The translations under genes were made by a program, and so were the position numbers. Positions 27,801-42,800 of a stretch of 64,000 bases of DNA are shown here, in pieces. The stretch spans positions 83,612,324 to 83,676,323 of the forward strand of contig CP136061.1 of the NCBI GenBank assembly GCA_032622095.1, given 5' to 3'. Position 1 is the first letter of the stretch. Each line of letters starts with the position of its first letter. The notes beneath the pieces were generated by a model. It had not been told where the DNA came from. It saw nothing but the letters and a program-made list of their open reading frames with translations, and made no database searches. The DNA comes from Siphonodentalium dalli. Taxonomy: Eukaryota > Mollusca > Scaphopoda > Gadilida > Siphonodentaliidae.

Positions 27801-30800
27801 CATTTTATACCCAAGAAACTATTTTAAAATGGTTATATGGAAAGATAATCAATCTCTAAAGCACGCAAGCATTTGATACCACGATTGATAACTGATTTCT
27901 CATTGAACTTTTAGAAACTGACCAAAACAAATGTACATTAACTACAACGACTAGAGATTAAATCAGGTACAAATAACTATATATATGAAATAACACACCG
28001 CATAAGATAATATATCTTAGTCAATATCTGGACTTGGCATGTAAATATGTATACATGTTATCACCATTGTTTGCTATTGTACTGTGTTATGTGCGAATAC
28101 ACATACTGATAATGATGATACCTAATATATATAGTAGGTTATCACCACCATGTGTGTTTCTGAGATCAGTATTCAAGTCGAGCTGCCTTCTCTGGCATCT
28201 ATCGACGAGTCCACAGTACGAGTCGATAGACATCCCAGAGAAGGCAACGAGACTTGAATGCGGATCTCGGAAACACACAGGGTGATGATAACCAATTTAT
28301 CTTACAATTCGTCACATAAAAATGCTATAAAACTCAATTTAAAACAGGAACTATTTTATTACGCGCAACACACAACGTACACAATTTTCAGCACGCGACG
28401 TTGTGATAAGTAAAATTCTGAGAAATTCACGTCACTATTCAATTTCGCTATGGCTGGAATCCGATTCATTGATGAGGCGACGATATTTTCCTTTCGAAGG
28501 TTCGACATAATTGTCACTTTTAACAGGATAATTGTAATATTTTGATGGTGCAATCTCCTTGGATGGTAATAGTTATGGCGAGAGGCATTGCCGGAGATGA
28601 CTATCCAATTCAGAGTTTTGGTGAATTTATTTCGACACTTCAACAATCATGATCGATTTCTGACTCGCACGAAAATTACCCATTAAAATTCATTTAGAGG
28701 AAATGCAACAAATCGCGGACTTTTCGTGAGTATTCTGTTTTATATCCTTAACATAATATAAAATTCATTTGAATTTTCCTTCTGTATTTTATCGAACAAA
28801 AGATGCGGTCAGTAGCTTTTGATCAAGGCGTACTGAATTACGGGGAATTCCCTACTTCGCTGAAATAGAATTTGTCAAATTAGTCCGTACTCGTGCGCGC
28901 TGTAAACAATGTGTAACGTTCGTAACTTTTTCGGATTCCAACACATTGTTGGGTGACAACTTTTAGTTTTTTCGCTCATGTCTCAACATTTTGTCCACTT
29001 TATTGAAATAAATATTGATTATTTTACGTTCGTAGCACACGATTATATTATCTTATGACTTTTAATTGGTTATTTAGACGTTTTGTTTTGAAAGCAAGCC
29101 AGGTGCCGAAACGCACGTGCACCAGCTGTTGTCATCCATGATAGCCTTGTTGCCATCCAGGATACAAATCGGAAACTGCCTAGGCGTTTTCGCGTGTATT
29201 TGAGGAAATATAGCTAAATTGTAAATTAAATTAAACTATTGTGCAATGCAAGATAATGGTCAATTATATTCTTAACGTATGGCCCTACGATTCATCAAAT
29301 TGAATTTCTTATTTCTTATTCCGAATCGAACCATTTTCGATTTTGAGTCGTCACAGTTTCGATTCTATTCACAATATATACTATATATGTTTGAGATGAA
29401 CATGGATGATAGGGTGGTTGAACAGTGTTATCAACATGAAAAGACACATTTAAAATGGAACTCTATTTTTACGTGAATGCGTATTTACTGCCTCTTTAGT
29501 TGTGCTAGGGAAAACAATATTTTTTTTTTTACCCGAGCGATTTCAAGATCGTGTTTCCTGGCTAAGCTATGATTATGTGATGACAGGGATCTCAAATTCG
29601 TCGCAATTCTATAAGAAATTTATTAGCCTCGTCCACTCAATTCGATTCGAGACTGGCTTAAGCTCAATTCAAATCGAATTTAGTGCACTCAGTTAATACA
29701 TTTCGTATATAATTGCGACTCATTAGAGATCATCTGTTTATATGTCTGTTTTAGTTTAGGCTTTCTCCCAATTGCACCCCTAGTTCCCTATATCAGAAAC
29801 GAGAGCATGGCTCCAGTCCACCCACTGTTCAGCACGGACGCCAAACACGTGTCCGCGTACATAACTTATATAATTTATCCGGTATCATACACTCTCCGAA
29901 AGCTAGCATCACCAAATTCACCCTCTGGGGACCTCATTCTCCTTACACCTCAGCAGCATGAGGTTCCCAGAGGGTGAATTTGGTGTTGCTATCCCGCTAT
30001 GCGGGGTAGCATCACTAAATTCACCCTCTGTGGACTTCATTCTGAAAATGACAGACACCCTATTTCAAGGCGTGTTTGTCAATCAACAACGGCACCCCTA
30101 TTAACAACATGTGACAGTTTAATTCGGGTGTATCGCCGTTTCGGCTGCTGTATCATATCATGCCGTTGACCAAATGAAATGTAACACTTTAATCCTTTGA
30201 GTGCCAGGTGCCGATCTCATCGGCCTTAAACATACAAAATAAGTCTGTTAAAGAATATAAGAATAAATTATTAAAATGTAAAAAAAATGTAAAAAAAAAC
30301 AAAAAAAACAAACAATGTTAGGCCAATGCATTCTCTTATATATGCGAGGCGACCTATGGTCGACTCGCATATATAAGAGAATGCATTGGCACAGGGTATA
30401 TTGGTTAATACAAAAATCGGACCTGGCACTCAAAGGGTTAAACAATACACATTGATCTACTGACAGGGTGCAATCCTGCGGATGTTTAGTATATTGTTTA
30501 GCATAGCTCCCAAAGATATATGAATTAACGCGATGTATCGTGTTAGACATAATCAAGTTGTTATAACACGATAAAGGAGTCATCGTAACAAGACAAAAGA
30601 GTCAGAATACATACCCCATACTTGTTAAACATAACAATGGACCCAGTACGCATAACAATTGAATTTTGAACACACCAATAATTCGCACATGGTTTAAATG
30701 GCAGACGAAAAAGTGAAAGAAGTAGGTCTATCGTACCTGAAATAATATTGGCCTAAATTTTTATTCATGACACACTTTTGCATTTTGTACAAATATAAAT

Positions 30801-33800
30801 CAAGATCCACTTCATACTTTTGGACTAACATATTTATAATATATTTATTCTTTAAAGATGGTCTATATCTTTATAAACATGTGTCATATAGTTACATGGG
30901 TATAAAATATTATATATGAATCGAAGACCTCTGTCCGGAAATGCTTCTATCGATTAATATTGATTTTTTTTTACGAATATTTTCTGTTCCAAACACGTGT
31001 AGTTATTTAGCTAACGAACAATTGTGGTTACCGTTAAAGATGGATTATCTCTTTAAATAACAAATTTTAAATAGTTGCGTGGGTATAAAATGATAGATTT
31101 GAACTGAAGACCTATGTCCGGAAAAGCTTCTATCAATTAATATTGATTTTATTTCGAATATTAAATCGGGCCGTTTATGTTACTATTTTTAGAACCGACC
31201 ATTCGGATGAGACCGTATTGCGATATAGAGCACTGGGCTGTTCCTACGGCTACGCAACGAATGTCAAATGTCACAGATTTGTTGTTTGTACTGTTTTGTT
31301 ACACAGATATAAGCGATAATGAGTATAATTAACGTTTATTTGTGACAAAATTGCACAATATAATTTCTGGTCTCTGTTAACACTAACCACTATTGTTCGT
31401 TAGCTGAACAAACACACCTTTTTAGACCAGAAAATATTCGAAATAAAATTAATATTAATCGATAGAAGCATTTCCGGACAGGAGTCTTCGATTCAAATCT
31501 AATATTTTATACTCCGGTAACTAATTAATACATGTTTACAAAGAGATAATCCACCTTTAAAAGAGACCTAAAATTTCATAGTGTAATTTTGTCACACTTT
31601 TTTTTTTTATTTAGACTCATTATCGCTTATAACAATGTAATAAAACAATACAAACAATCAATCTGGGGCATTTGACGTTAGGAGCATAGCTACGGGAACA
31701 CCCTAATGATATCTATCGCTATATGGTATCGCCTGAATGGTCTGTTCTAAAAATATAACAATAAAGTGTCCCACTTAATGTCCTCATTTTATCGTAAAAT
31801 ATTAGAAATAAAATCAATATCAATTGATTGAAGCGTTTCCGGACATAGGTCTTAAATTCATATCTATCATTTTATACCCAAGAAACTATTTTAAAATGGT
31901 TATATGGAAAGATAATCAATCTCTAAAGCACGCAAGCATTTGATACCACGATTGATAACTGATTTCTCATTGAACTTTTAGAAACTGACCAAAACAAATG
32001 TACATTAACTACAACGACTAGAGAATAAATCAGGTACAAATAACTATATATATGAAATAACACACCGCATAAGATAATATATCTTAGTCAATATCTGGAC
32101 TTGGCATGTAAATATGTATACATGTTATCACCATTGTTTGCTATTGTACTGTGTTATGTGCGAATACACATACTGATAATGATGATACCTAATATATATA
32201 GGTTATCACCACCATGTGTGTTTCTGAGATCAGTATTCAAGTCGAGCTGCCTTCTCTGGCATCTATCGACGAGTCCACAGTACGAGTCGATAGACATCCC
32301 AGAGAAGGCAACGAGACTTGAATGCGGATCTCGGAAACACACAGGGTGATGATAACCAATTTATCTTACAATTCGTCACATAAAAATGCTATAAAACTCA
32401 ATTTAAAACAGGAACTATTTTATTACGCGCAACACACAACGTACACAATTTTCAGCACGCGACGTTGTGATAAGTAAAATTCTGAGAAATTCACGTCACT
32501 ATTCAATTTCGCTATGGCTGGAATCCGATTCATTGATGAGGCGACGATATTTTCCTTTCGAAGGTTCGACATAATTGTCACTTTTAACAGGATAATTGTA
32601 ATATTTTGATGGTGCAATCTCCTTGGATGGTAATAGTTATGGCGAGAGGCATTGCCGGAGATGACTATCCAATTCAGAGTTTTGGTGAATTTATTTCGAC
32701 ACTTCAACAATCATTATCGATTTCTGACTCGCACGAAAATTACCCATTAAAATTCATTTAGAGGAAATGCAACAAATCGCGGACTTTTCGTGAGTATTCT
32801 GTTTTATATCCTTAACATAATATAAAATTCATTTGAATTTTCCTTCTGTATTTTATCGAACAAAAGATGCGGTCAGTAGCTTTTGATCAAGGCGTACTGA
32901 ATTACGGGGAATTCCCTACTTCGCTGAAATAGAATTTGTCAAATTAGTCCGTACTCGTGCGCGCTGTAAACAATGTGTAACGTTCGTAACTTTTTCGGAT
33001 TCCAACACATTGTTGGGTGACAACTTTTAGTTTTTTCGCTCATGTCTCAACATTTTGTCCACTTTATTGAAATAAATATTGATTATTTTACGTTCGTAGC
33101 ACACGATTATATTATCTTATGACTTTTAATTGGTTATTTAGACGTTTTGTTTTGAAAGCAAGCCAGGTGCCGAAACGCACGTGCACCAGCTGTTGTCATC
33201 CATGATAGCCTTGTTGCCATCCAGGATACAAATCGGAAACTGCCTAGGCGTTTTCGCGTGTATTTGAGGAAATATAGCTAAATTGTAAATTAAATTAAAC
33301 TATTGTGCAATGCAAGATAATGGTCAATTATATTCTTAACGTATGGCCCTACGATTCATCAAATTGAATTTCTTATTTCTTATTCCGAATCGAACCATTT
33401 TCGATTTTGAGTCGTCACAGTTTCGATTCTATTCACAATATATACTATATATGTTTGAGATGAACATGGATGATAGGGTGGTTGAACAGTGTTATCAACA
33501 TGAAAAGACACATTTAAAATGGAACTCTATTTTTACGTGAATGCGTATTTACTGCCTCTTTAGTTGTGCTAGGGAAAACAATATTTTTTTTTTTACCCGA
33601 GCGATTTCAAGATCGTGTTTCCTGGCTAAGCTATGATTATGTGATGACAGGGATCTCAAATTCGTCGCAATTCTATAAGAAATTTATTAGCCTCGTCCAC
33701 TCAATTCGATTCGAGACTGGCTTAAGCTCAATTCAAATCGAATTTAGTGCACTCAGTTAATACATTTCGTATATAATTGCGACTCATTAGAGATCATCTG

Positions 33801-36800
33801 TTTATATGTCTGTTTTAGTTTAGGCTTTCTCCCAATTGCACCCCTAGTTCCCTATATCAGAAACGAGAGCATGGCTCCAGTCCACCCACTGTTCAGCACG
33901 GACGCCAAACACGTGTCCGCGTACATAACTTATATAATTTATCCGGTATCATACACTCTCCGAAAGCTAGCATCACCAAATTCACCCTCTGGGGACCTCA
34001 TTCTCCTTACACCTCAGCAGCATGAGGTTCCCAGAGGGTGAATTTGGTGTTGCTATCCCGCTATGCGGGGTAGCATCACTAAATTCACCCTCTGTGGACC
34101 TCATTCTGAAAATGACAGACACCCTATTTCAAGGCGTGTTTGTCAATCAACAACGGCACCCCTATTAACAACATGTGACAGTTTAATTCGGGTGTATCGC
34201 CGTTTCGGCTGCTGTATCATATCATGCCGTTGACCAAATGAAATGTAACACTTTAATCCTTTGAGTGCCAGGTGCCGATCTCCTCGGCCTTAAACATACA
34301 AAATAAGTCTGTTAAAGAATATAAGAATAAATTATTAAAATGTAAAAAAAATGTAAAAAAAAAACAAACAAAAAAACAATGTTAGGCCAATGCATTCTCT
34401 TATATATGCGAGGCGACCTATGGTCGACTCGCATATATAAGAGAATGCATTGGCACAGGGTATATTGGTTAATACAAAAATCGGACCTGGCACTCAAAGG
34501 GTTAAACAATACACATTGATCTACTGACAGGGTGCAATCCTGCGGATGTTTAGTATATTGTTTAGCATAGCTCCCAAAGATATATGAATTAACGCGATAT
34601 ATCGTGTTAGACATAATCAAGTTGTTATAACACGATAAAGGAGTCATCGTAACAAGACAAAAGAGTCAGAATACATACCCCATACTTGTTAAACATAACA
34701 ATGGACCCAGTACGCATAACAATTGAATTTTGAACACACCAATAATTCGCACATGGTTTAAATGGCAGACGAAAAAGTGAAAGAAGTAGGTCTATCGTAC
34801 CTGAAATAATATTGGCCTAAATTTTTATTCATGACACACTTTTGCATTTTGTACAAATATAAATCAAGATCCACTTCATACTTTTGGACTAACATATTTA
34901 TAATATATTTATTCTTTAAAGATGGTCTATATCTTTATAAACATGTGTCATATAGTTACATGGGTATAAAATATTATATATGAATCGAAGACCTCTGTCC
35001 GGAAATGCTTCTATCGATTAATATTCATTTTTTTTTACGAATATTTTCTGTTCCAAACACGTGTAGTTATTTAGCTAACGAACAATTGTGGTTACCGTTA
35101 AAGATGGATTATCTCTTTAAATAACAAATTTTAAATAGTTGCGTGGGTATAAAATGATAGATTTGAACTGAAGACCTATGTCCGGAAAAGCTTCTATCAA
35201 TTAATATTGATTTTATTTCGAATATTAAATCGGGCCGTTTATGTTACTATTTTTAGAACCGACCATTCGGATGAGACCGTATTGCGATATAGAGCACTGG
35301 GCTGTTCCTACGGCTACGCAACGAATGTCAAATGTCACAGATTTGTTGTTTGTACTGTTTGTTCCACAGATATAAGCGATAATGAGTATAATTAACGTTT
35401 ATTTGTGACAAAATTGCACAATATAATTTCTGGTCTCTGTTAACACTAACCACTATTGTTCGTTAGCTGAACAAACACACCTTTTTAGACCAGAAAATAT
35501 TCGAAATAAAATTAATATTAATCGATAGAAGCATTTCCGGACAGGAGTCTTCGATTCAAATCTAATATTTTATACTCCGGTAACTAATTAATACATGTTT
35601 ACAAAGAGATAATCCACCTTTAAAAGAGACCTAAAATTTCATAGTGTAATTTTGTCACACAATTTTTTTGTATTTAGACTCATTATCGCTTATAACAATG
35701 TAATAAAACAATACAAACAATCAATCTGGGGCATTTGACGTTCGGAGCATAGCTACGGGAACACCCTAATGATATCTATCGCTATATGGTATCGCCTGAA
35801 TGGTCTGTTCTAAAAATATAACAATAAAGTGTCCCACTTAATGTCCTCATTTTATAGTAAAATATTAGAAATAAAATCAATATCAATTGATTGAAGCGTT
35901 TCCGGACATAGGTCTTAAATTCATATCTATCATTTTATACCCAAGAAACTATTTTAAAATGGTTATATGGAAAGATAATCAATCTCTAAAGCACGCAAGC
36001 ATTTGATACCACGATTGATAACTGATTTCTCATTGAACTTTTAGAAACTGACCAAAAAAATGTACATTAACTACAACGACTAGAGAATAAATCAGGTACA
36101 AATAACTATATATATGAAATAACACACCGCATAAGATAATATATCTTAGTCAATATCTGGACTTGGCATGTAAATATGTATACATGTTATCACCATTGTT
36201 TGCTATTGTGCTGTGTTATGTGCGAATACACATAATGATAATGATGATACCTAATATATATAGGTTATCACCACCATGTGTGTTTCTGAGATCAGTATTC
36301 AAGTCGAGCTGCCTTCTCTGGCATCTATCGACGAGTCCACAGTACGAGTCGATAGACAGCCCAGAGAAGGCAACGAGACTTGAATGCGGATCTCGGAAAC
36401 ACACAGGGTGATGATAACCAATTTATCTTACAATTCGTCACATAAAAATGCTATAAAACTCAATTTAAAACAGGAACTATTTTATTACGCGCAACACACA
36501 ACGTACACAATTTTCAGCACGCGACGTTGTGATAAGTAAAATTCTGAGAAATTCACGTCACTATTCAATTTCGCTATGGCTGGAATCCGATTCATTGATG
36601 AGGCGACGATATTTTCCTTTCGAAGGTTCGACATAATTGTCACTTTTAACAGGATAATTGTAATATTTTGATGGTGCAATCTCCTTGGATGGTAATAGTT
36701 ATGGCGAGAGGCATTGCCGGAGATGACTATCCAATTCAGAGTTTTGGTGAATTTATTTCGACACTTCAACAATCATGATCGATTTCTGACTCGCACGAAA

Positions 36801-39800
36801 ATTACCCATTAAAATTCATTTAGAGGAAATGCAACAAATCGCGGACTTTTCGTGAGTATTCTGTTTTATATCCTTAACATAATATAAAATTCATTTGAAT
36901 TTTCCTTCTGTATTTTATCGAACAAAAAATGCGGTCAGTAGCTTTTGATCAAGGCGTACTGAATTACGGGGAATTCCCTACTTCGCTGAAATAGAATTTG
37001 TCAAATTAGTCCGTACTCGTGCGCGCTGTAAACAATGTGTAACGTTCGTAACTTTTTCGGATTCCAACACATTTTTGGGTGACAACTTTTAGTTTTTTCG
37101 CTCATGTCTCAACATTTTGTCCACTTTATTGAAATAAATATTGATTATTTTACGTTCGTAGCACACGATTATATTATCTTATGACTTTTAATTGGTTATT
37201 TAGACGTTTTGTTTTGAAAGCAAGCCAGGTGCCTAAACGCACGTGCACCAGCTGTTGTCATCCATGATAGCCTTGTTGCCATCCAGGATACAAATCGGAA
37301 ACTGCCTAGGCGTTTTCGCGTGTATTTGAGGAAATATAGCTAAATTGTAAATTAAATTAAACTATTGTGCAATGCAAGATAATGGTCAATTATATTCTTA
37401 ACGTATGGCCCTACGATTCATCAAATTGAATTTCTTATTTCTTATTCCGAATCGAACCATTTTCGATTTTGAGTCGTCACAGTTTCGATTCGATTCACAA
37501 TATATACTATATATGTTTGAGATGAACATGGATGATAGGGTGGTTGAACAGTGTTATCAACATGAAAAGACACATTTAAAATGGAACTCTATTTTTACGT
37601 GAATGCGTATTTACTGCCTCTTTAGTTGTGCTAGGGAAAACAATATTATTTTTTTTTTTACCCGAGCGATTTCAAGATCGTGTTTCCTGGCTAAGCTATG
37701 ATTATGTGATGACAGGGATCTCAAATTCGTCGCAATTCTATAAGAAATTTATTAGCCTCGTCCACTCAATTCGATTCGAGACTGGCTTAAGCTCAATTCA
37801 AATCGAATTTAGTGCACTCAGTTAATACATTTCGTATATAATTGCGACTCATTAGAGATCATCTGTTTATATGTCTGTTTTAGTTTAGGCTTTCTCCCAA
37901 TTGCACCCCTAGTTCCCTATATCAGAAACGAGAGCATGGCTCCAGTCCACCCACTGTTCAGCACGGACGCCAAACACGTGTCCGCGTACATAACTTATAT
38001 AATTTATCCGGTATCATACACTCTCCGAAAGCTAGCATCACCAAATTCACCCTCTGGGGACCTCATTCTCCTTACACCTCAGCAGCATGAGGTTCCCAGA
38101 GGGTGAATTTGGTGTTGCTATCCCGCTATGCGGGGTAGCATCACTAAATTCACCCTCTGTGGACCTCATTCTGAAAATGACAGACACCCTATTTCAAGGC
38201 GTGTTTGTCAATCAACAACGGCACCCCTATTAACAACATGTGACAGTTTAATTCGGGTGTATCGCCGTTTCGGCTGCTGTATCATATCATGCCGTTGACC
38301 AAATGAAATGTAACACTTTAATCCTTTGAGTGCCAGGTGCCGATCTCATCGGCCTTAAACATACAAAATAAGTCTGTTAAAGAATATAAGAATAAATTAT
38401 TAAAATGTAAAAAAAATGTAAAAAAAAAACAAACAAAAAAACAATGTTAGGCCAATGCATTCTCTTATATATGCGAGGCGACCTATGGTCGACTCGCATA
38501 TATAAGAGAATGCATTGGCACAGGGTATATTGGTTAATACAAAAATCGGACCTGGCACTCAAAGGGTTAAACAATACACATTGATCTACTGACAGGGTGC
38601 AATCCTGCGGATGTTTAGTATATTGTTTAGCATAGCTCCCAAAGATATATGAATTAACGCGATATATCGTGTTAGACATAATCAAGTTGTTATAACACGA
38701 TAAAGGAGTCATCGTAACAAGACAAAAGAGTCAGAATACATACCCCATACTTGTTAAACATAACAATGGACCCAGTACGCATAACAATTGAATTTTGAAC
38801 ACACCAATAATTCGCACATGGTTTAAATGGCAGACGAAAAAGTGAAAGAAGTAGGTCTATCGTACCTGAAATAATATTGGCCTAAATTTTTATTCATGAC
38901 ACACTTTTGCATTTTGTACAAATATAAATCAAGATCCACTTCATACTTTTGGACTAACATATTTATAATATATTTATTCTTTAAAGATGGTCTATATCTT
39001 TATAAACATGTGTCATATAGTTACATGGGTATAAAATATTATATATGAATCGAAGACCTCTGTCCGGAAATGCTTCTATCGATTAATATTGATTTTTTTT
39101 TACGAATATTTTCTGTTCCAAACACGTGTAGTTATTTAGCTAACGAACAATTGTGGTTACCGTTAAAGATGGATTATCTCTTTAAATAACAAATTTTAAA
39201 TAGTTGCGTCCGGAAAAGCTTCTATCAATTAATATTGATTTTATTTCGAATATTAAATCGGGCCGTTTATGTTACTATTTTTAGAACCGACCATTCGGAT
39301 GAGACCGTATTGCGATATAGAGCACTGGGCTGTTCCTACGGCTACGCAACGAATGTCAAATGTCACAGATTTGTTGTTTGTACTGTTTTGTTCCACAGAT
39401 ATAAGCGATAATGAGTATAATTAACGTTTATTTGTGACAAAATTGCACAATATAATTTCTGGTCTCTGTTAACACTAACCACTATTGTTCGTTAGCTGAA
39501 CAAACACACCTTTTTAGACCAGAAAATATTCGAAATAAAATTAATATTAATCGATAGAAGCATTTCCGGACAGGAGTCTTCGATTCAAATCTAATATTTT
39601 ATACTCCGGTAACTAATTAATACATGTTTACAAAGAGATAATCCACCTTTAAAAGAGACCTAAAATTTCATAGTGTAATTTTGTCACACAATTTTTTTTT
39701 ATTTAGACTCATTATCGCTTATAACAATGTAATAAAACAATACAAACAATCAATCTGGGGCATTTGACGTTCGGAGCATAGCTACGGGAACACCCTAATG

Positions 39801-42800
39801 ATATCTATCGCTATATGGTATCGCCTGAATGGTCTGTTCTAAAAATATAACAATAAAGTGTCCCACTTAATGTCCTCATTTTTTAGTAAAATATTAGAAA
39901 TAAAATCAATATCAATTGATTGAAGCGTTTCCGGACATAGGTCTTAAATTCATATCTATCATTTTATACCCAAGAAACTATTTTAAAATGGTTATATGGA
40001 AAGATAATCAATCTCTAAAGCACGCAAGCATTTGATACCACGATTGATAACTGATTTCTCATTGAACTTTTAGAAACTGACCAAAACAAATGTACATTAA
40101 CTACAACGACTAGAGAATAAATCAGGTACAAATAACTATATATATGAAATAACACACCGCATAAGATAATATATCTTAGTCAATATCTGGACTTGGCATG
40201 TAAATATGTATACATGTTATCACCATTGTTTGCTATTGTACTGTGTTATGTGCGAATACACATAATGATAATGATGATACCTAATATATATAGGTTATCA
40301 CCACCATGTGTGTTTCTGAGATCAGTATTCAAGTCGAGCTGCCTTCTCTGGCATCTATCGACGAGTCCACAGTACGAGTCGATAGACAGCCCAGAGAAGG
40401 CAACGAGACTTGAATGCGGATCTCGGAAACACACAGGGTGATGATAACCAATTTATCTTACAATTCGTCACATAAAAATGCTATAAAACTCAATTTAAAA
40501 CAGGAACTATTTTATTACGCGCAACACACAACGTACACAATTTTCAGCACGCGACGTTGTGATAAGTAAAATTCTGAGAAATTCACGTCACTATTCAATT
40601 TCGCTATGGCTGGAATCCGATTCATTGATGAGGCGACGATATTTTCCTTTCGAAGGTTCGACATAATTGTCAATTTTAACAGGATAATTGTAATATTTTG
40701 ATGGTGCAATCTCCTTGGATGGTAATAGTTATGGCGAGAGGCATTGCCGGAGATGACTATCCAATTCAGAGTTTTGGTGAATTTATTTCGACACTTCAAC
40801 AATCATGATCGATTTCTGACTCGCACGAAAATTACCCATTAAAATTCATTTAGAGGAAATGCAACAAATCGCGGACTTTTCGTGAGTATTCTGTTTTATA
40901 TCCTTAACATAATATAAAATTCATTTGAATTTTCCTTCTGTATTTTATCGAACAAAAGATACGGTCAGTAGCTTTTGATCAAGGCGTACTGAATTACGGG
41001 GAATTCCCTACTTCGCTGAAATAGAATTTGTCAAATTAGTCCGTACTCGTGCGCGCTGTAAACAATGTGTAACGTTCGTAACTTTTTCGGATTCCAACAC
41101 ATTTTTGGGTGACAACTTTTAGTTTTTTCGCTCATGTCTCAACATTTTGTCCACTTTATTGAAATAAATATTGATTATTTTACGTTCGTAGCACACGATT
41201 ATATTATCTTATGACTTTTAATTGGTTATTTAGACGTTTTGTTTTGAAAGCAAGCCAGGTGCCGAAACGCACGTGCACCAGCTGTTGTCATCCATGATAG
41301 CCTTGTTGCCATCCAGGATACAAATCGGAAACTGCCTAGGCGTTTTCGCGTGTATTTGAGGAAATATAGCTAAATTGTAAATTAAATTAAACTATTGTGC
41401 AATGCAAGATAATGGTCAATTATATTCTTAACGTATGGCCCTACGATTCATCAAATTGAATTTCTTATTTCTTATTCCGAATCGAACCATTTTCGATTTT
41501 GAGTCGTCACAGTTTCGATTCGATTCACAATATATACTATATATGTTTGAGATGAACATGGATGATAGGGTGGTTGAACAGTGTTATCAACATGAAAAGA
41601 CACATTTAAAATGGAACTCTATTTTTACGTGAATGCGTATTTACTGCCTCTTTAGTTGTGCTAGGGAAAACAATATTATTATTTTTTACCCGAGCGATTT
41701 CAAGATCGTGTTTCCTGGCTAAGCTATGATTATGTGATGACAGGGATCTCAAATTCGTCGCAATTCTATAAGAAATTTATTAGCCTCGTCCACTCAATTC
41801 GATTCAAGACTGGCTTAAGCTCAATTCAAATCGAATTTAGTGCACTCAGTTAATACATTTCGTATATAATTGCGACTCATTAGAGATCATCTGTTTATAT
41901 GTCTGTTTTAGTTTAGGCTTTCTCAATCATCCCAATTGCACCCCTAGTTCCCTATATCAGAAACGAGAGCATGGCTCCAGTCCACCCACTGTTCAGCACG
42001 GACGCCAAACACGTGTCCGCGTACATAACTTATATAATTTATCCGGTATCATACACTCTCCGAAATATTCAGAATCAAAAGATTCTTCACAACGATATTA
42101 TCCCTGATAGCCGACAGGGAATCAAATTTAGAGAACCAACCCAGACATTTGATTATCTATCAGTGTCTCTATACGTTCATCGGTGCCCACTATGCTTTGT
42201 TTGGCAAATAAGGGGCACAGTAGTGGCTGTAGCCATTCATCGCTTGGTTCCGTGTGTACTTCGACAAAGAACAATTCATTGAGAGGAGAACCTATTGATT
42301 TTGTATTGGTTCTGAGTTTTGTTTCTCCGTCAAGAACCAAAGTTAGAGTGAATAACCATTAATTTTGAGATTTGGCTCAGAATGAAGAATCATTTGATTC
42401 TTCTTTGTTCCGTTCTTCACCTAGAACCAAAATGTAGTGTCCAGAACCTATTAATTCTAAGAGTAAAAATGCCCCGGAAAACTCTATACCGACAAAGAAC
42501 CAAGCACTTTGGTTCCACTCTTGTTTGGCTCCATCTGGAACCAAATCCTAAGTTAGGTTCTTAATAGAACCAAACTGAATCTATCTGGGGGTAACTCTGT
42601 TGCTCATTATCACAAATTGGGTCTATGCAGTGAACCAACATCCTGTGATATCAATAAGCCCTGTCACTAACTCGCGGCCATATTGGATCCATCAAGTCCG
42701 GCTCCGTGGTTTTAGTGCTACAGGACCTATTTTCTTTAATTCAATACATGTACCTGTATTACTTATGTACATATTGTCATGATGATAGACACATTATTGT

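Larger units (their letters stand above)
25835..29901. repeat. 4.06-kb tandem unit, copy 1 (4067 bp)
   Basis: First of four head-to-tail, near-identical units starting at gctagcatcaccaaattcac and ending at catacactctccgaaa. Contents in order: three-quarters of a foldback element, TTAA MITE family ii with hairpin 26256-26322, nested TTAA inverted-repeat elements (26785-27860), a 157-bp imperfect palindrome (28137-28293), then unique-looking DNA. The longest frames (minus 28359-28646, 95 aa; plus 29279-29476) have no recognisable domain; they recur only because the unit recurs. Confidence 0.95.

Noticed and set aside
28034..41632. Short frames repeated four times (82-111 aa) in the 4-kb units
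   Set aside because: They recur only because the unit is duplicated; no domain resemblance, and some are MITE or palindrome sequence.
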